Shown here in pieces: positions 33,267 to 48,200 of a DNA stretch of 64,000 bases. The position numbers and the translations under genes were made by a program. The stretch is from Aricia agestis. Its lineage: Eukaryota > Arthropoda > Insecta > Lepidoptera > Lycaenidae. Within the stretch, counting starts at the first letter, position 1. Each line of letters starts with the position of its first letter. Under the pieces are notes generated by a model, which saw only the letters and a list, made by a program, of their open reading frames with translations, was not told where the DNA came from and ran no database searches. The stretch is from assembly GCF_905147365.1 (NCBI RefSeq), contig NC_056416.1, forward strand, positions 1,198,001-1,262,000, written 5' to 3'.

Positions 33267-36200
33267 CTGAAATAAATTAAATAATTAGATTATGAGAAAA
33301 TGGAAACAGAAATGCTTTAGGGCAAAAAATTTAGGAAAAGTAAGTTACATAATATTTTGTAAAACTAATGCCGATTTTCATATTTTTCGTCAGGGTTTAT
33401 CAATAGCGTTGTTGATTGGATAAAGTTGATTGAAAAGATATTTTGTATTGCGAATACAATAAAACCAGCAATTTTTAACACATAAAACAAACTACGAACC
33501 TGCAACTTATATCCGTATTGGCTCGTGTAGAACGCGGGTGACACGAGTTCCACGCCTTCCCGCGCTCGCGCGTCCGCCATCTTGGCAGCGAAGTCCGTTA
33601 CGCGCCACACGAGCGCGCCGGAACACGTAACGGCGAGCCGAGCCAACGCGCCTCGGAGTGCTTCAAGCTGTCTTGCTTGTGCTCGTGCTAACGCCGCGAG
33701 TGCTGCAACATGTTGCGCGCAACTTTCTTCCGCATGACGCTCTAGCTGCTGTCTTGTGCCCTGCAAACGAGATTTAAGGTTAGATTTGCTGTTTACGTTT
33801 GAAGTGATCATTCTTGATGACGTAAATCATTATTGTGATTTTTAAAGTTCCAGGAATTTAAATTTAAGTTTCCAATTAAGCTTAATTTTAATTATAGAAC
33901 TTTTAAGCTAACCATACTAATTTATAACCTAAAATACTAACTCACCTTAAACCTACATCCCGCGTCTCTGTACGTGCAGTGCTGCAGGCCGTTAGAACAG
34001 TCTCGTAGATGAGATTCGAGCTCGTCGCGAGCGGGCGCGGCGGCGCAGCGCTGCGGGCACGGCACGGGCGCGCGGGAGCATAAGGCACCGTGAGCTGATA
34101 CTGTGTCCTGTTGGAAGAAGAGAGATTGTAGATTCTTCAGAGAGAAGACGATTTAGTTGGGGACAAGAGGGCTCTTACATGAATCAAGGTCAGTTAATAA
34201 GAGGTACATTAAAATTATCACTTCTATATTATTTATGAATGGACAATATAACCTTGTAGCTGAATCATGGACATAGTAACAAGAAAAGTGTGAAGAAATG
34301 TGTTCTTACCTGTGTATACCTCTGTCCGCAATGTCTGCAAGGCACCAGGCGTTTGCTGCAGTGCTGCTGTAGATGCTGCTGCGTGTGACGCCTCTGCACC
34401 TTCGCTCCGCACTTGTTCTCGCAGTACACAGGCTCGTGGCCGCAGTTGCCTGAATGCTCCTGAAAAATTAAGCAAGAAATTAGCCATTATGTGGAGGAAT
34501 TTATACGATGAATAACATCTTTTGTAAATATTAGAGGAGTTTGTCCTTATGCGTTTGCTGTCGTCAAGATATATGGGATCCTTTTAATGAAATCTACAAA
34601 GAATTAGAGTACTTATAAAATCTATTTACACCACAGTAAATTAAATGCGTTGATTAAATCTCAAGTATTCCGAAGGGACATTCTTGAGATCTCAATTAGA
34701 AGTTACGAAAAGCAACTAGGTCATCAAGAAAGAAAGAGGATAGAACGAGCATTTACCTCCAAGGCACTTCCTGAGAACTCCTTCCCGCAGTGCTCGCAGT
34801 TGGCTCTCCGCAGTGGGCAGGTGTAGCGGAGGTGGTCCTGCATCAGCACGCGAGGGATCATGGCGCCACATTGCGCGGAGCAGAGCACCGCGTCGTGCTT
34901 GCACGTGTTCAGATGTGCCTGGAAATTGATATTACTCTGTTAGGAAAAGCAAAGCTGGCAATGAAACTTTGGTAGTGACTTTTCGCCTGGAAACTGAAAG
35001 GGGGCAATGTAAGACCATATTGCTATTGAATAAAAAAGGCAGACGATGTAAGGAAATCGTCGTATTCAGAATGATCTGGTATCATTATTGTAATTGCCTG
35101 AATAAAACTGTGGGAATAACTAGATATAATATGCAATCGAGACTAGCCGAAGTCAAAATATCCAGAGCACGATATCTAAATCACAGTAACTCAACATTAT
35201 TGACACAGTTTGAACTATAAACATCGAGAGCGACGTATCTGCGATAATTTGGAGATAAATGTGTCGCGGCGAGCGCATTCTACCGATTGTTTACAGAGGG
35301 CGCTGCGAACGCGACGCGGTCGTATTTTTAACTGTGTAAGTACCTACTTAAGTAGTAGCTATTCGACTATACTGATCGTAAAAAGCAATATTGTGCTATT
35401 GAAAAAACTTAAAAGCTTAAGAAATAAGTAGGTTCCACGTACTTTCAAATAGTAATATTAATGAGAATAAAATTTTAACTCATAAAATGCAATTTTTAGT
35501 AATGAAAAATTTTACAAAAATATTCGCCTACCTTCAGTTTCCTTAGTTCGTCTGACCACTGGCATCCTTGTTTACGATGGATGCAGTAGACCACGGAACC
35601 CATAATCGTCTTCTCCGACTCTGGATCCGGATATATCTGTAAAGAAAGAAAAAATTATAACTATCTCCAAAAATATTTTTATGAAAACAAACAAGCGCAC
35701 GCCTCGTGAAAAAATGTATAACGTAAATAAACCTAATTTTAGAACTCTAAAGATGAAAGTCGATGATGATGATTAATGATTAAAATATATTATTTTTAAA
35801 AACAAAACACGCACGGTAACATTTTTGTTGAAAATGCGATTGGTTGACACTTTTAACTTATTTACTATGAATTTAAACATTGTACAAATCTTCAAACACA
35901 ACGTGAAATGGACCGAGTGTAGTTAAGACTGATGGAAGCCCGCGCATTACGGATTAAATAGGACATCGCGATCAAAAATAAACCAAAAAACGAGTATAAG
36001 CGCGTGCGCACCGTTCGCTCGAATATGGAACACATCGTGGTTATTCAAAATGGCGTATTTTCGCGCGCACCAACTGTTCACAACAAAAGACAGATACTTA
36101 ATGCGCTCCAACATTTTCGTTATCTCCGAGTGCAATGAACAGATGGCCGCTCCTTCATATGAAATAACGCCTAGACACATCACAATAATTATGTATTATG

Positions 36201-39200
36201 CACTTAGTGCATACTTCCAAGCTCTTATTTGAATTCATTTCTACAAGCATTCCTTAAATGTCCTCCACTAGCTACGTTTTGATAGCATCGTTCGTATTTT
36301 TTTTATTCCAGGAACCCAAGGTAAAATTCAAGATCCTTTCAGGCCGTGCACTAAAGCCTCCAAAACTTCATGACCTTGATTTTCAGCTTTCACTTTCAAT
36401 TCGTATACATTGCATTCCAATAAAACTTTCTTCATCACGTCTCAATCTTAAGCAACTTAATTTACTTTCATTTACTTATTCTAGACTGATTCTGTAACAT
36501 TCATCAAATATTATGAATCAACCCTGTCTAAGTAATGACTCACTTCTTTGTTTGTCAGGTTAATAATTTGCTACTAAAAAGGTTTTAACAAGGTGCGGCG
36601 TAAAAGGAATTGATTGGGGACTTCTAAGAAAAATGTCATTATACAAGAAAGCCTGATAATGGAAGAAAAACAAGTTGATAAAGTAAACGCCTTTTATTCT
36701 AAAAGGCAGCAATGGTTTGAACCAATAATAATAATTGGTAACATTTTAATAGATTGCGTAATACGATGTGGATCTACGATGCAATATCATTGGTCCAAGA
36801 CCACTGTTCCTTATTTGTGACGAGATAAGCGTGAGTTTTTCCTTCCCAAACCAGCTGGGTAATGTGCCGAGCAAATAAACTTGTTAGATACTTTAAGGCG
36901 CTTCGCAGCACCAAGTTAATTTTTCTCTGAACCCAAGATGGTTCGCATCGCTCCCCTCGGTAAACAAACTATAGTGCATTTGTTTCTACTCGACTGCTAC
37001 AAAAACGCTCCTAATGTTTGTTTAAACAGTCTAATGTATTTTCAGAGACATTTCACGAAAAAACCTAATGCTGATAATGAAGAGGAACAGGCAGTAAAAG
37101 GAACATCGCCAACAAAAGATGCGTGGATGTTTGCGTTGATATAACAAAATTGTACGGTGCTTTCTATTTACAAACATTGACGCATGTGGTCATCGGCACG
37201 ATGCTGCATAACCACCTTAGGATTACGCTATAAACTGAAACGTGTCAGTCGATAGCATCCAATTTGCTCCCTAAGGGACAGGTAACAGGAGCGATTATCC
37301 CGCAGACGAGCGGACGGATTGATGCTCTCGCATTTAGCAGTATAATTTACAAATATAGAACGTTATTTGTGTCGTATTCTAAAAAGATGGCGCTCTATGT
37401 TGAACTCTCCCGCATCGTTCATTTATAGCCCGCGTTATACCGTAAACACAGGAATACTCGGGAGTGACGTATTCGAATATCAAACAAGTGGTTTTAAATA
37501 TCGAATGCATGAGACGATTCAATATCGATTTAGATGGAAAATGGGAAGTCCAAAAAATCTCGACTCCTGAAACGTCTGAAGACATTGAAAATCAAGTCCT
37601 AGATGACTAAATATTTAAAATATCAAAAAAAGAAATTTCCAAGCTTATTTCTTAATATTTCATTAGTTATTTTTTGCGTGTATTTTAATTTAAAGCTTAT
37701 AGTTAACTATGAAAATAAAATACGTCTTAATCTTCAATACCGAAAATCTGGAGAAGTATCAGGTACGAGTATGTGATTAGGAATACCGATTTTGTAGTCG
37801 ATTGGTTGCTTCACTATCCACCCAGTTGAAATGTTACGCTACATGACATCGTGACGTTGAAACACGAAATACGATCAGCAAGATGAATACGTCGCTTGTT
37901 TTCTAATTTAATTATAAAGATCTGTCGGATCTTCGTTTTCGGTGACATGTTTTGGAAACTGCGAGATTAGAAACATATTAAACACTTGGCCAATGACCAT
38001 CACAACATTAATATTAAAGCAGTCGTATGTTCATACTGTTGCATTTTAACGTTTTAAATTTAATAAAAGGCATGACTATTTTAACCGGCACAAAAATGTT
38101 TTCCCAATAAGAAAATAAGCACAACAAGATTTGGTTTTGTGGTCCGTTCCAGGAGTTCTGCTAGGCTTAATTATAGGTCCACATTTATTAAAAATATATA
38201 AAATTCTTAACATTATACTATTCAAACTTGTGTTACAGGCTACATATAACAGAAAGTCAAGTGGACACCTGCAAGAAGTAATTCAAGACGTTATCAATAC
38301 CGTTAAAACCATTCACCTGTTTTGTATGTCGTAATTAGTTACTCGAAATTAAAAGCCAAGGTTCAAAACACATGAAGGTCGGGTGTGGGTGAGTTAATGA
38401 ATGAATGTGGGTGTTATCGTTCATTCATTCGGACTCCTAGACAGCTCAATGATGGGCTGTGACGTCACAAATCACAATATGATTGATAGGCTAGATGGGA
38501 AAGCGGATCTGAAGTGAAGATATAATTACTATTATGTAGTTACCAACTGTAACTTCTAGGAGTCAATTCTCGTACCACCGCTCTTCACTCAATTGTAATG
38601 TCACGTTAACGAGCCGAGCTTCGAGGTTGGTATTAGAATCGGCCACCACGATAAACATAGAATAGGAAGTTTGAGGTAAATCGGATTCATTTTATCGACA
38701 ACTTAGTGCAACTTGTAAACTACCTCAATATCCAACACCCAAAATAAACTTATTTATAGGATAAACTTCGGATAACAGTATCAACGTGAGAAAATAAACT
38801 TAGCTGTGATAAAAACGTAACAGATAAAGTTAAATCCAATTGAAGGGCAAGGGCTTGGAATTAAACTGAAGAACTATTTATAAAGTTCGAATTTATTTGT
38901 TGGCACTGAAGTATTTTTATTACCTGTAAGTTGTAATTAACTATTAAAAGACCTCAGGCCTCATGTAGACACGACGTTCTAAAAGAGTTAACTTTGTTAA
39001 CCTATTTGGAAATAAATATTTTTGATTTTGAAAATTTCAATTTGAGTTCATTCTCCTTACCGTAATCTTCTTGGTTTAAAAGCGCTATGGCATTGTCATC
39101 CATAATATTTTTATTAAGTACATCTCGTTATTTGTTTTTATGAATTCTCTTAACTTCCGCTTTTAACGTAATCTACTCATAAAATTGCATCTACAATTTG

Positions 39201-42200
39201 CACTAGCGTTCATTTTTCTTTTTTATTAAGTAACTACTAGGGCCTGTTCATCCACCGTAGTATAACAGTTATGGTCTATATAGATGTTATACATAACATA
39301 GCGGGTTCGATGGCCGGAGACTTACCATTTAATATTTGTGGTCATTTGATTGTTCTTTGAAACGGAAGATGTCCGTTCAGAATTTCGATGACGGACTTAA
39401 ATGTAATGATGTTTGAAACTCTATTTTTTTTTTTTGGTTTTGGAAGGTAAAATTATCACAAAACCTCAACACATTTATAAATATTTTGTAAGGAAAATCT
39501 GCCGAAAGTTTAGGTATTATTAATGAACTATTTAACTATTGTGAGGCAAAAACTACAGCCTATTCAAATTTTAGGCAGTTATTCAAATGTCGAACAGGTT
39601 CCATAGGTAGGGCAGAACAGGAAATCCTATAACCGCCAAAAATTGCCAGGAAAATTATTGTATTCGTTGTAATATAATTAATTACATTTCTAAATGCTAA
39701 TCACAATAGAACACGGAGGCCTAGCCATGTTAATAGTCATAAATTAGGTTCTTAAAACAGCTATTTATAAAAAGTGTAAGGCAAGGATCTTTTTTTTTAA
39801 TCACGCTGTTTTGTGCCACTGCTGTTGAAGTCAGAAGAAACAAAATCTGTTTTTACAAGAGTAGGATGTTCTGGAGTTTTTGAACGTAACCCGACACCCT
39901 CTCAGCGTGATGACAGACGAACAGACAACCAAATAGGCAACCTAATTGATATCAGGTTCGTTTTAATTTAAAGAGTGGTTTATTTTTGAAATGAAAACAA
40001 GTTTTTAATAGAGACAAATCTCGAGTGAAATCGGCGGCGAACTGTTTTCATTCATTATGTTTTAATTATCTAAATTCTAAGCCATTCATTCATGGGATTT
40101 TATTTATACAAGTAGATAGAAGTTAACAGCTAAATTATGTTTACTGACTGGGTATTAAGAAGTAAGTAGGAACTAATTAAAAATATTATCTAGATATGAT
40201 AGGCAAAGCTTTTTACAAAGACTAATAGTATGTTTGATGGTATTATGATAAAAGAAGAAAATTGACTTAAGCCAAACCATAAATAACTTTTACAAACATA
40301 TTTGACGCCAATTTCTCGATGTCTGTAATCGGACAGACACTGTGTAAACAGAAACTAGTCTGCGTAAACATTGATTAAAATGCTTGTCCATCATAGAATC
40401 TATTCTTGATATCCTATTTTTTTTGTTACTAGAAATAGAAATATTGAGAAGATGGAAAAGGAATAAAGAAGGCAAAGATCTTTTGCATTAGAGAAATAAT
40501 GACACTGGAAGGGAATATAATAAAGATGATTCACCAAGATTTATTCAAGAATATGACCGACATGACTGCATAAGATTTAATAATAACTTTGCTAACGGTT
40601 AAAGCGGAGATGCGTTCTGTTTACTTGATCATTTAGCCACAAATTAAGTTTTGCATAATAATCACTGTTACAAAATGTGCAAGATTGAGATAGCTTATGC
40701 AGATGAACAAAGGTTTCAAAATGATAACGTAGCATAAAATTGTGATGATAGATTCCATCTATAAAATTCAAATGACCGAACCTAACTTTGTCCTACATCC
40801 AACTTACTAAGTAACTACCGATAAAGGTAAACTACGAGTAAATTATTAGGAAGAAGTGATAGTCATAGTAAAGGAGATGAGTATATTATGTATGAAATAA
40901 GGGGGCAAACGAGCAAATGGGTCACCTGATGGAAAGCAACTTTCCATCAGGTGACCCATTTATGATTTAAGAGGGAATAGGATAATAGGGGAGTGTAGGG
41001 ATGGTAAGGCAAAGGAATAGGGGAGGGAAGGGAATAGGGTAGGGGATTGAGCCTCCGGTAAACTCACTCACTCGGCAAAACACAGCGCAAGCGCTGTTCA
41101 TACCGGTTTTCTGTGAGAACGTGGTATTTCTCCGGTCGAGCCGGCCCATTCGTGCCGAAGCATGGCTCTCCCACGTTAAATTTATTAATAATTGCATGGG
41201 AAAATGACGTCGGCGACGTTGGCTCTCCCACGTCTAAATGCCTAGATTCCTAAAAGCTCTGACTAGCGCTGACTTTTCAATTGTTTTTCCTAGACACCAT
41301 GCCAAATTAGCTTGGTCATAGACAAATTACAATGAGGCAAATGGCAATGCCGCAAAAACCCGCAGGAACCGCGCAATGGCGGCTTCCGGTGATCGATCAA
41401 TCTGCGCGGCTCCCATACATAAACACTCCCAACTTCACACAATCGAATTTAAACCTTATTTAATAAGCAGAAGGCCTTAAAATTATGTAACTGTATCCCA
41501 GATTGTGAGTTACGGGATTTCCTACTTTGTTGCATTATAATAACGATGTAAATCGCGTTGTGGTTTCAAAAGATGAACCCGTAGATCAAATTATCCTATT
41601 GAGTTGAATTGGTTAGTGACTTGTTTGAGAGGTCACACTTGTTAAGTGATTGAGCGGTTTAACAGACGAATCCGCGGTGGAACACTTGTATTATACGATT
41701 TATACGTGTCTACAGAAATGTTAACGATAAGGACACGAGAGAGTTACTTAGAACAATAGAGAGAAATAGGGCTTTTTACATTTACCGAGTAGAGTGGTGA
41801 CTGGCGAGTCAGTGCTCTCGGCCTATTAGGTTGTCTGTTTGCACTGTCTCGCCAATCTACTCGGTAGGTGTAGTCGAACCGATAGAGATGATAAAGTTAT
41901 CTATCGTTTATAGTTTTGATATGTCATTGCTGAGTGGTTAAGTGATATTTCAAGTTGACTTACGTACTGTGCCAATACTAAACTTTTAGACAGATAGATC
42001 GACATTTAAACAGTGTAGTATTCCCGACTCCATTGTTTGTTATGTTGTTAATTATAATATGTAATTACATTATGTTATTACATATTACACGGGCGGGTCA
42101 TACCAGCCGCATGCATCCTGACCGTTGGGAAAAGGTCACCACAGAGTGGGTACCAGTGGACGGACGACGCCGCCGTATACGGCCTCCAAAAAGATGGCGA

Positions 42201-45200
42201 GATGAACTGGATGCCTACAAGCCAGGCTGGCCCGCGGTGGCGTTGGAGCGAGACAGATGGAAGACTAGGCTCATAAAAAAAATTACATTCTGTTACAACT
42301 GTTACATAATATCATTAACAGATGCTTAAATAACTGATAAGAGGTAACTTCCTCTCATTTATTTATGAACGAGAAGCTGTTGCCAACAAAATTGATCTTA
42401 TTTTCGTGTTAGTTAATAATAGAACAATATAAGCAATTTGATAAAAAACTTTCCACATCTAACCAAATGATGGTAGGACGTGGTGTTATTCCCATTACAC
42501 CTACCAGTTACCACAAAATTTATTCCAAGACCACAAAATTTGGGCAGCCCAACAGTTGATAGCGGCATTAGCTTTCACCGAAAGGGTTACTTCACCTACA
42601 GATTTCAATTAAAAGCATCCATCCTGTAAGATATATTATGTAAAGTCCAGAAAATGGATTATCCTGAAGAAACAAGCGCACCTCAATTTCGTGGCGCTGA
42701 GATTCGTTTTGGTCTGTACCATTACATAGATCACCATTTTTATTTCCGAAATAAAAACATAGCTATGTCCTTTTCCGGAATCCAAAGTTTCTCCATACGG
42801 CATACCTAATTTTATTAAATGGATATGCGTAGATAGGATAAGGAAGATCGCAGACGGCACACTTTTTGTATGATCGGGTCTGCGGCGCCCATACAGTCAG
42901 CATGGCCGCCCCTTAGAATTGGAATATAACCTACCAACCACGTTAAAAATATTGCTTTGAAGATCGACTATTCATATTCATCCATGATATTTTTTCCCCG
43001 CTTGCTTGGTATGCTGTGTGACTTTTCAAGTTCAGAAACCCCTGGTCTAGAATATTCTGCTAATACTCAAGTACTGGGTGTTAATTAGGTATGTTCATGC
43101 TAGTAACATGCAACTCACATGCATGGGCGTGCGTGTATGCGAGTACAGTACTTGAATGTGACAGTGTTTGGATGTTCCACCGCTTGCAAAACAAGAAGGG
43201 GGTCACCAGACTCATATAAACTTAGGTGGTTGCAAATAAAAAAATTGATTTTTTAATTTTAGGGGGATACCTTTTATGCAAAGGTATCTCCCTTCCCCTC
43301 TATGACCGCACGGAACCCTTCGTGCGCGAGTCCGACTCGTACTTCGCCGATTTTTATTTGTATATCAATGATTAAAGCAATAAAATCAACTCCAAACATC
43401 CAATAGAGATGTTTCCAAATTGTTATGTGCTATGTTTGCAATATGTTATGAAATTGATATCTCTTATTGTTGTACAAGTTGCCAAAAAACTTGCAAAACA
43501 ATGTTTTTTCTATAACAACTTCGGCAATCGGCTATTATAATTTATAACCCAGCTGTATTGTTAAGTTGTGAAGATTTTAACCAACTTCCAAGAAAACAGT
43601 TAGTTGTTGTTATCAGCTATGTTTTATATGTTAAGAGATGCCCACCAAAAATAACTTTTATAAAATCTGATATATTATTATCTCAACACAATAATTGTCG
43701 TTTTTAGGGTTCCGTAGTCCGTGCACAAAGGGTAAAAACCCTATTACTAATTACTAAGACTTCGTTGTCTGTCCGTCTGTCCTTCTGTATGTCTCCAGGC
43801 TGTAACTCAAGAACGGTAATAGGTAGAGTTGAAATTTTCACAGATTATGTATATCTGTTGCCGCTATAACAACAAATACTAAAAACAAAATAAAAATAAT
43901 ATTTAACAAACGTGATTTTTTGGCCTTTTTTGCTCTAAATCAATAATAGCAGCAGATACTTGAATTTTTCACACAATCCTTAGTTTTATGTGTACCTTAA
44001 TATTTAATAACAATATTACTATTAAATGAAAAATTATGAGGGGCCCCCATACAAAAAACACAATTATTGGCCTAATTTTGCTCTATAATGGTATCTTGGC
44101 CGATTATTTTTTGATGTTGTAGTAAAATGAATTGAGGTTTTTAACAAAAACAATAGTAATGAGTAAACTCATTGATGTGAGTGAGTAATAGAGCTGGTAA
44201 ATTGTAGTTTACCACAATTTACCGTTGCTCCGTGTATGTGTGTGTGTGTTTGTGTGTATGTTTGTGTGGATGTGTTTGTGTGTTTATGTGTGTAACAACG
44301 GAGTGAATCACAAGTCACAACACCAGACACAAAAAAGTTTATAAGTGAATCTATTATATTTTTAGAAAATGTACCTAGAGTCGTCCCTGTATACGCTTGA
44401 TATTCGGTTTTTGGAAGATCAAAGTGAAAATTAAAATGTTTTCTGTTGGACTCTATTAACTATTATATCGTATCTGTGTTTTGAACATTGGAAAACACTT
44501 TCCAATATGATTTTTCGTAGTGAAATGGTCAAATATGACTAAGAATTTAACGTTTTTAAGCCGGACTAGCTATTTATTATAAAGTGCTGCCTGCTGAGCC
44601 TAACATGTTGATGTACTAAATGTAGCCTACCCCGTGTTCTAACTTCTGTGTCTTATTTATAATCAGCACATTTCAACGCCTATTATTATAGTCAAACAAA
44701 CCTTTGCCATCTGCTAGCTTACTGATCATTTGACCTATTACTATGTTCAACAGTCAACTGTCTAGTAATCCATAGTCCATAACATATAATTCTTGAGTTT
44801 GCGCAAGGTTCCTTGCTGCCTGTGGCCTACATACAATATTTACTACTTATCTAATCGATTTATTAATGCAATAAAATATTTTAAGAGGCAACACTGATTG
44901 TGAAATGATAAATATTTATGATTTGCATCTGTAAGTGTTTAATCTTTACTCTAGATATTAAAAACAAAGTTATCTTTAACATAATGCAATTTTTATGCGT
45001 AATGTTTGGTTTAGAATAGTTCTGATAAATAATTATTAAAATCATAAATGAAATACTCACAAAATAAGATAATTATAATAAATATAAAAGAGCATAAATT
45101 ACGTTTAAAGATATTTTTTCATAATGAAGTTACTTTTTATAATAAAGGCGAAGCTCGAAGCCATAAAGGCATGACATTAAAGTATTCTTCATAGGAAGTA

Positions 45201-48200
45201 TAATCGTGTAATTTAATTTAATAATGTTTTAGTTACATAATTAAACGTGCTTTCCCACGCGAGTTAGTCGGCGGTAACTTCTTGGAATTGCTTAACTCTA
45301 GAGCTTTTCACTAGATAAGCTTCACTTAATATAAAGACGATCAAGTTAAGTAATACAATCTGAAGAATAGTTTTATTTACCTTACCAATAACTAACAAGT
45401 CAAAAGTAAGTTAGATGTGACCTTTATCTACCTTATTTTCTATGATATAAAAATAGTTAAGTAAATAAAACAGTTTGAACTAATGTTCACTTAGGTTCAA
45501 TTTAATTTTGAAAATACCTGTTTTCTGTAAAACTAAAAAAAAAAATACCTCCAGCAGATCGTACAAGAAATCCATGTAGCTCATTGTTTTTTTTTTATCA
45601 TTCGGTAGGCACACTGCACACACAACTAAAAGGCGCGAACTGACAGTAGTGACAGACGTTAGACAGTTACCTAACATACCACACCTGTGCCACCTACACT
45701 TCGTGACCCGGCTCTGTATGGTCATCAACTATGATATTTTACCGCTTTTGGACTCCAATGCCATTTATTGAAGTGTCCGTTACCATGAAGGTGAGACGGT
45801 GCTAGGTTAATAACGCAGCGACACCGTATATATATATATATATATATATTAGTAATTTTTATTTATATGTAGATGTGTTATCATCGGTCAGTCAAAGTTT
45901 TTTATATGTAGATGTAGTCTGTAGACCAGTCAGTGAAGGTGCGCAGACGTGTACTGTATACTGGGTACTTAGTAAAATTACATTCGATAATTTAAAGAGC
46001 AAAGCAGATATTAAAAATGTAAAAATTAAATTTAAAACATTAGCGATTCTTGTGTCGAATCAAATCATTTCTTCTCTCTACTCTATCAAAAACATCGAAT
46101 GCAAGTTGCTAAGTACCTATTTCGAGTTCAACGACCTTTAATCGCGACATTTGTTGTGCTAATGCTTTTTTGCAAAAATAGAAGTTTAATAAACTTCGCG
46201 CTGGGTCGAAACTCCGAACCGGTCTTGCAATACATACTTCCTACCTTACCTACGAAGTTGCGTACCTACATCTTTTTTATTCAAACAAGACAGATCTTAT
46301 TTAAGTCCTTTTTATAAGATCTGCACTGTTTTCTTGTTAAGATCTGCACTGTGGCTATTATAATGTTTTATCTCTGTTTGATACGTCAGGAAAGCCGCTT
46401 GACAAGACAAGGATAAAATATTGTATCACCATAACGTCTCCATAGTTATACATTTTTGATATAGCTATTATTATGGGGGTAATTGAATTATAGGAAGTCA
46501 ATTTGCCTACTTAATTGCTACTTCTGTCTCTAAAAGCATTATTTTAACGACTTAAGAAACACTGGTCTCTAACTTATTGCATTCGCTACAATGTCATTTT
46601 GACAGATGATCGTCAACGATTATGACATTGCATAATATAAATAGTGCTTACCCCTAATCGACACCAGCAATAATGTAAACATTACATAAGGTAAATAGAC
46701 AATACAAATCACAATATAATACAAACACACTTGGGATTAGTTCACACCGAAACAATAGGCGACGAAACGATGCGTAGAGCGATACAAAATTGAAATGTCA
46801 AGGCGTCATGCCATTTTATGCCTAAGTCGCGTATTTCGTTAAGGTGTAATCCGATCCTATAAGGACTATATTGTCCTATGACCTATCTTTAATTTACAAT
46901 AATTCGCAATAATCAATGATATTATCTTCTAATCGTCCAACTTATTTACTGTACTAAAAGTTACCAGAGGTCACTTCCAAGGCGAGTGAAGTGAAAAAGG
47001 TATGTGTCATTGTTTTGACGACAGGAATTTAGACTACCCGACAAGTTCTTAGTAAAGTTTGTCATTAAGCGAACAGGACATTTTAGAGATAATTCTTCAT
47101 TATGCACAACAATGCAATTACCGAAGAATTCGCTTATAAAATGGCTACAGTCTCGGAAATAAATTATGTAAACCTGCAATCAGGCAAAGATTTAAACCTG
47201 TGCAGCCCGAGGCGCGGATATAAAACCTTTTTGGAACCCGTTAAGGCCGTCCTCTGACAGCCTCCGTGGGAATACTGGCGCAAAAAAGAAAAAAACACGA
47301 TTGTTCGAATTTCGAATTGATCAGTGGAACACGTAGGAAATCAGAGTTTATAATAATGTTACAGCTTTTTGCCGCCAAAATGTTAACAGTTAACTACAAT
47401 TTTGTTATTATTGTAATCATCATAATTTGGCGACATTATAACATAGTAAAGTCCTTGTTTTTATAAAGATCACAAGCTAAAACCGGAAATTATGTGCATT
47501 CTTGTCTGCTGGCATCACAATATTATCTCCTTATCGTGAGGTACTGTGACTGAATGTCTTATTTTAGTTAATTTTTCTTCATGATCTAAAGAACATAACT
47601 GCATTCATAACTCAAACGTATTTTTTGGCTTTGGGTGGGAATAGGGATGGTACACAAATGCTTAACAGCGTCCAAATAATTATGGTTTTGCGAAAGGCCT
47701 TAATTTTTTAAATTCGTCTACCAGCTCCTAATATTACCATGCGCGTACGCATTACACGAGGATGACTAACCAATATCCCACACCTTGTACCACGAAATAT
47801 TGGCGAACCCATCAGTATTCAAACCACGTCTTCGGTCGGTCAGATTTAGTATTTGGATAAACACTGGACTTTAGGCTATAAACTTAATGAAAGCGAACTT
47901 AACTGGCATATATTATGAAAAGTTACAATGAGATTTGTATACAAGTTACGTCATCTAGGTACGTTATTTTTAAATCCAAATCTTAAAATTGCCTATACCC
48001 ACACTAAATATTCTTTCAAGTGACTAAAACTACAAATACATACACACGACTGGATATGCCAGTATCTCTATCTATTCTATCAATATTCAATACCAAGTTT
48101 TGCAGTTCTACAATGACAGAAACAATCACAGAAAGTTAACTACAACAACTAACCAATTTTGATGTTAGAATAACTAGTAGTTAAACCTGTCGCAATACTT

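Noticed and set aside
36614..37144. Small ORFs in Traf4 intron 1
   Set aside because: AT-rich, no recognised domains and no start or splice context; consistent with chance frames.
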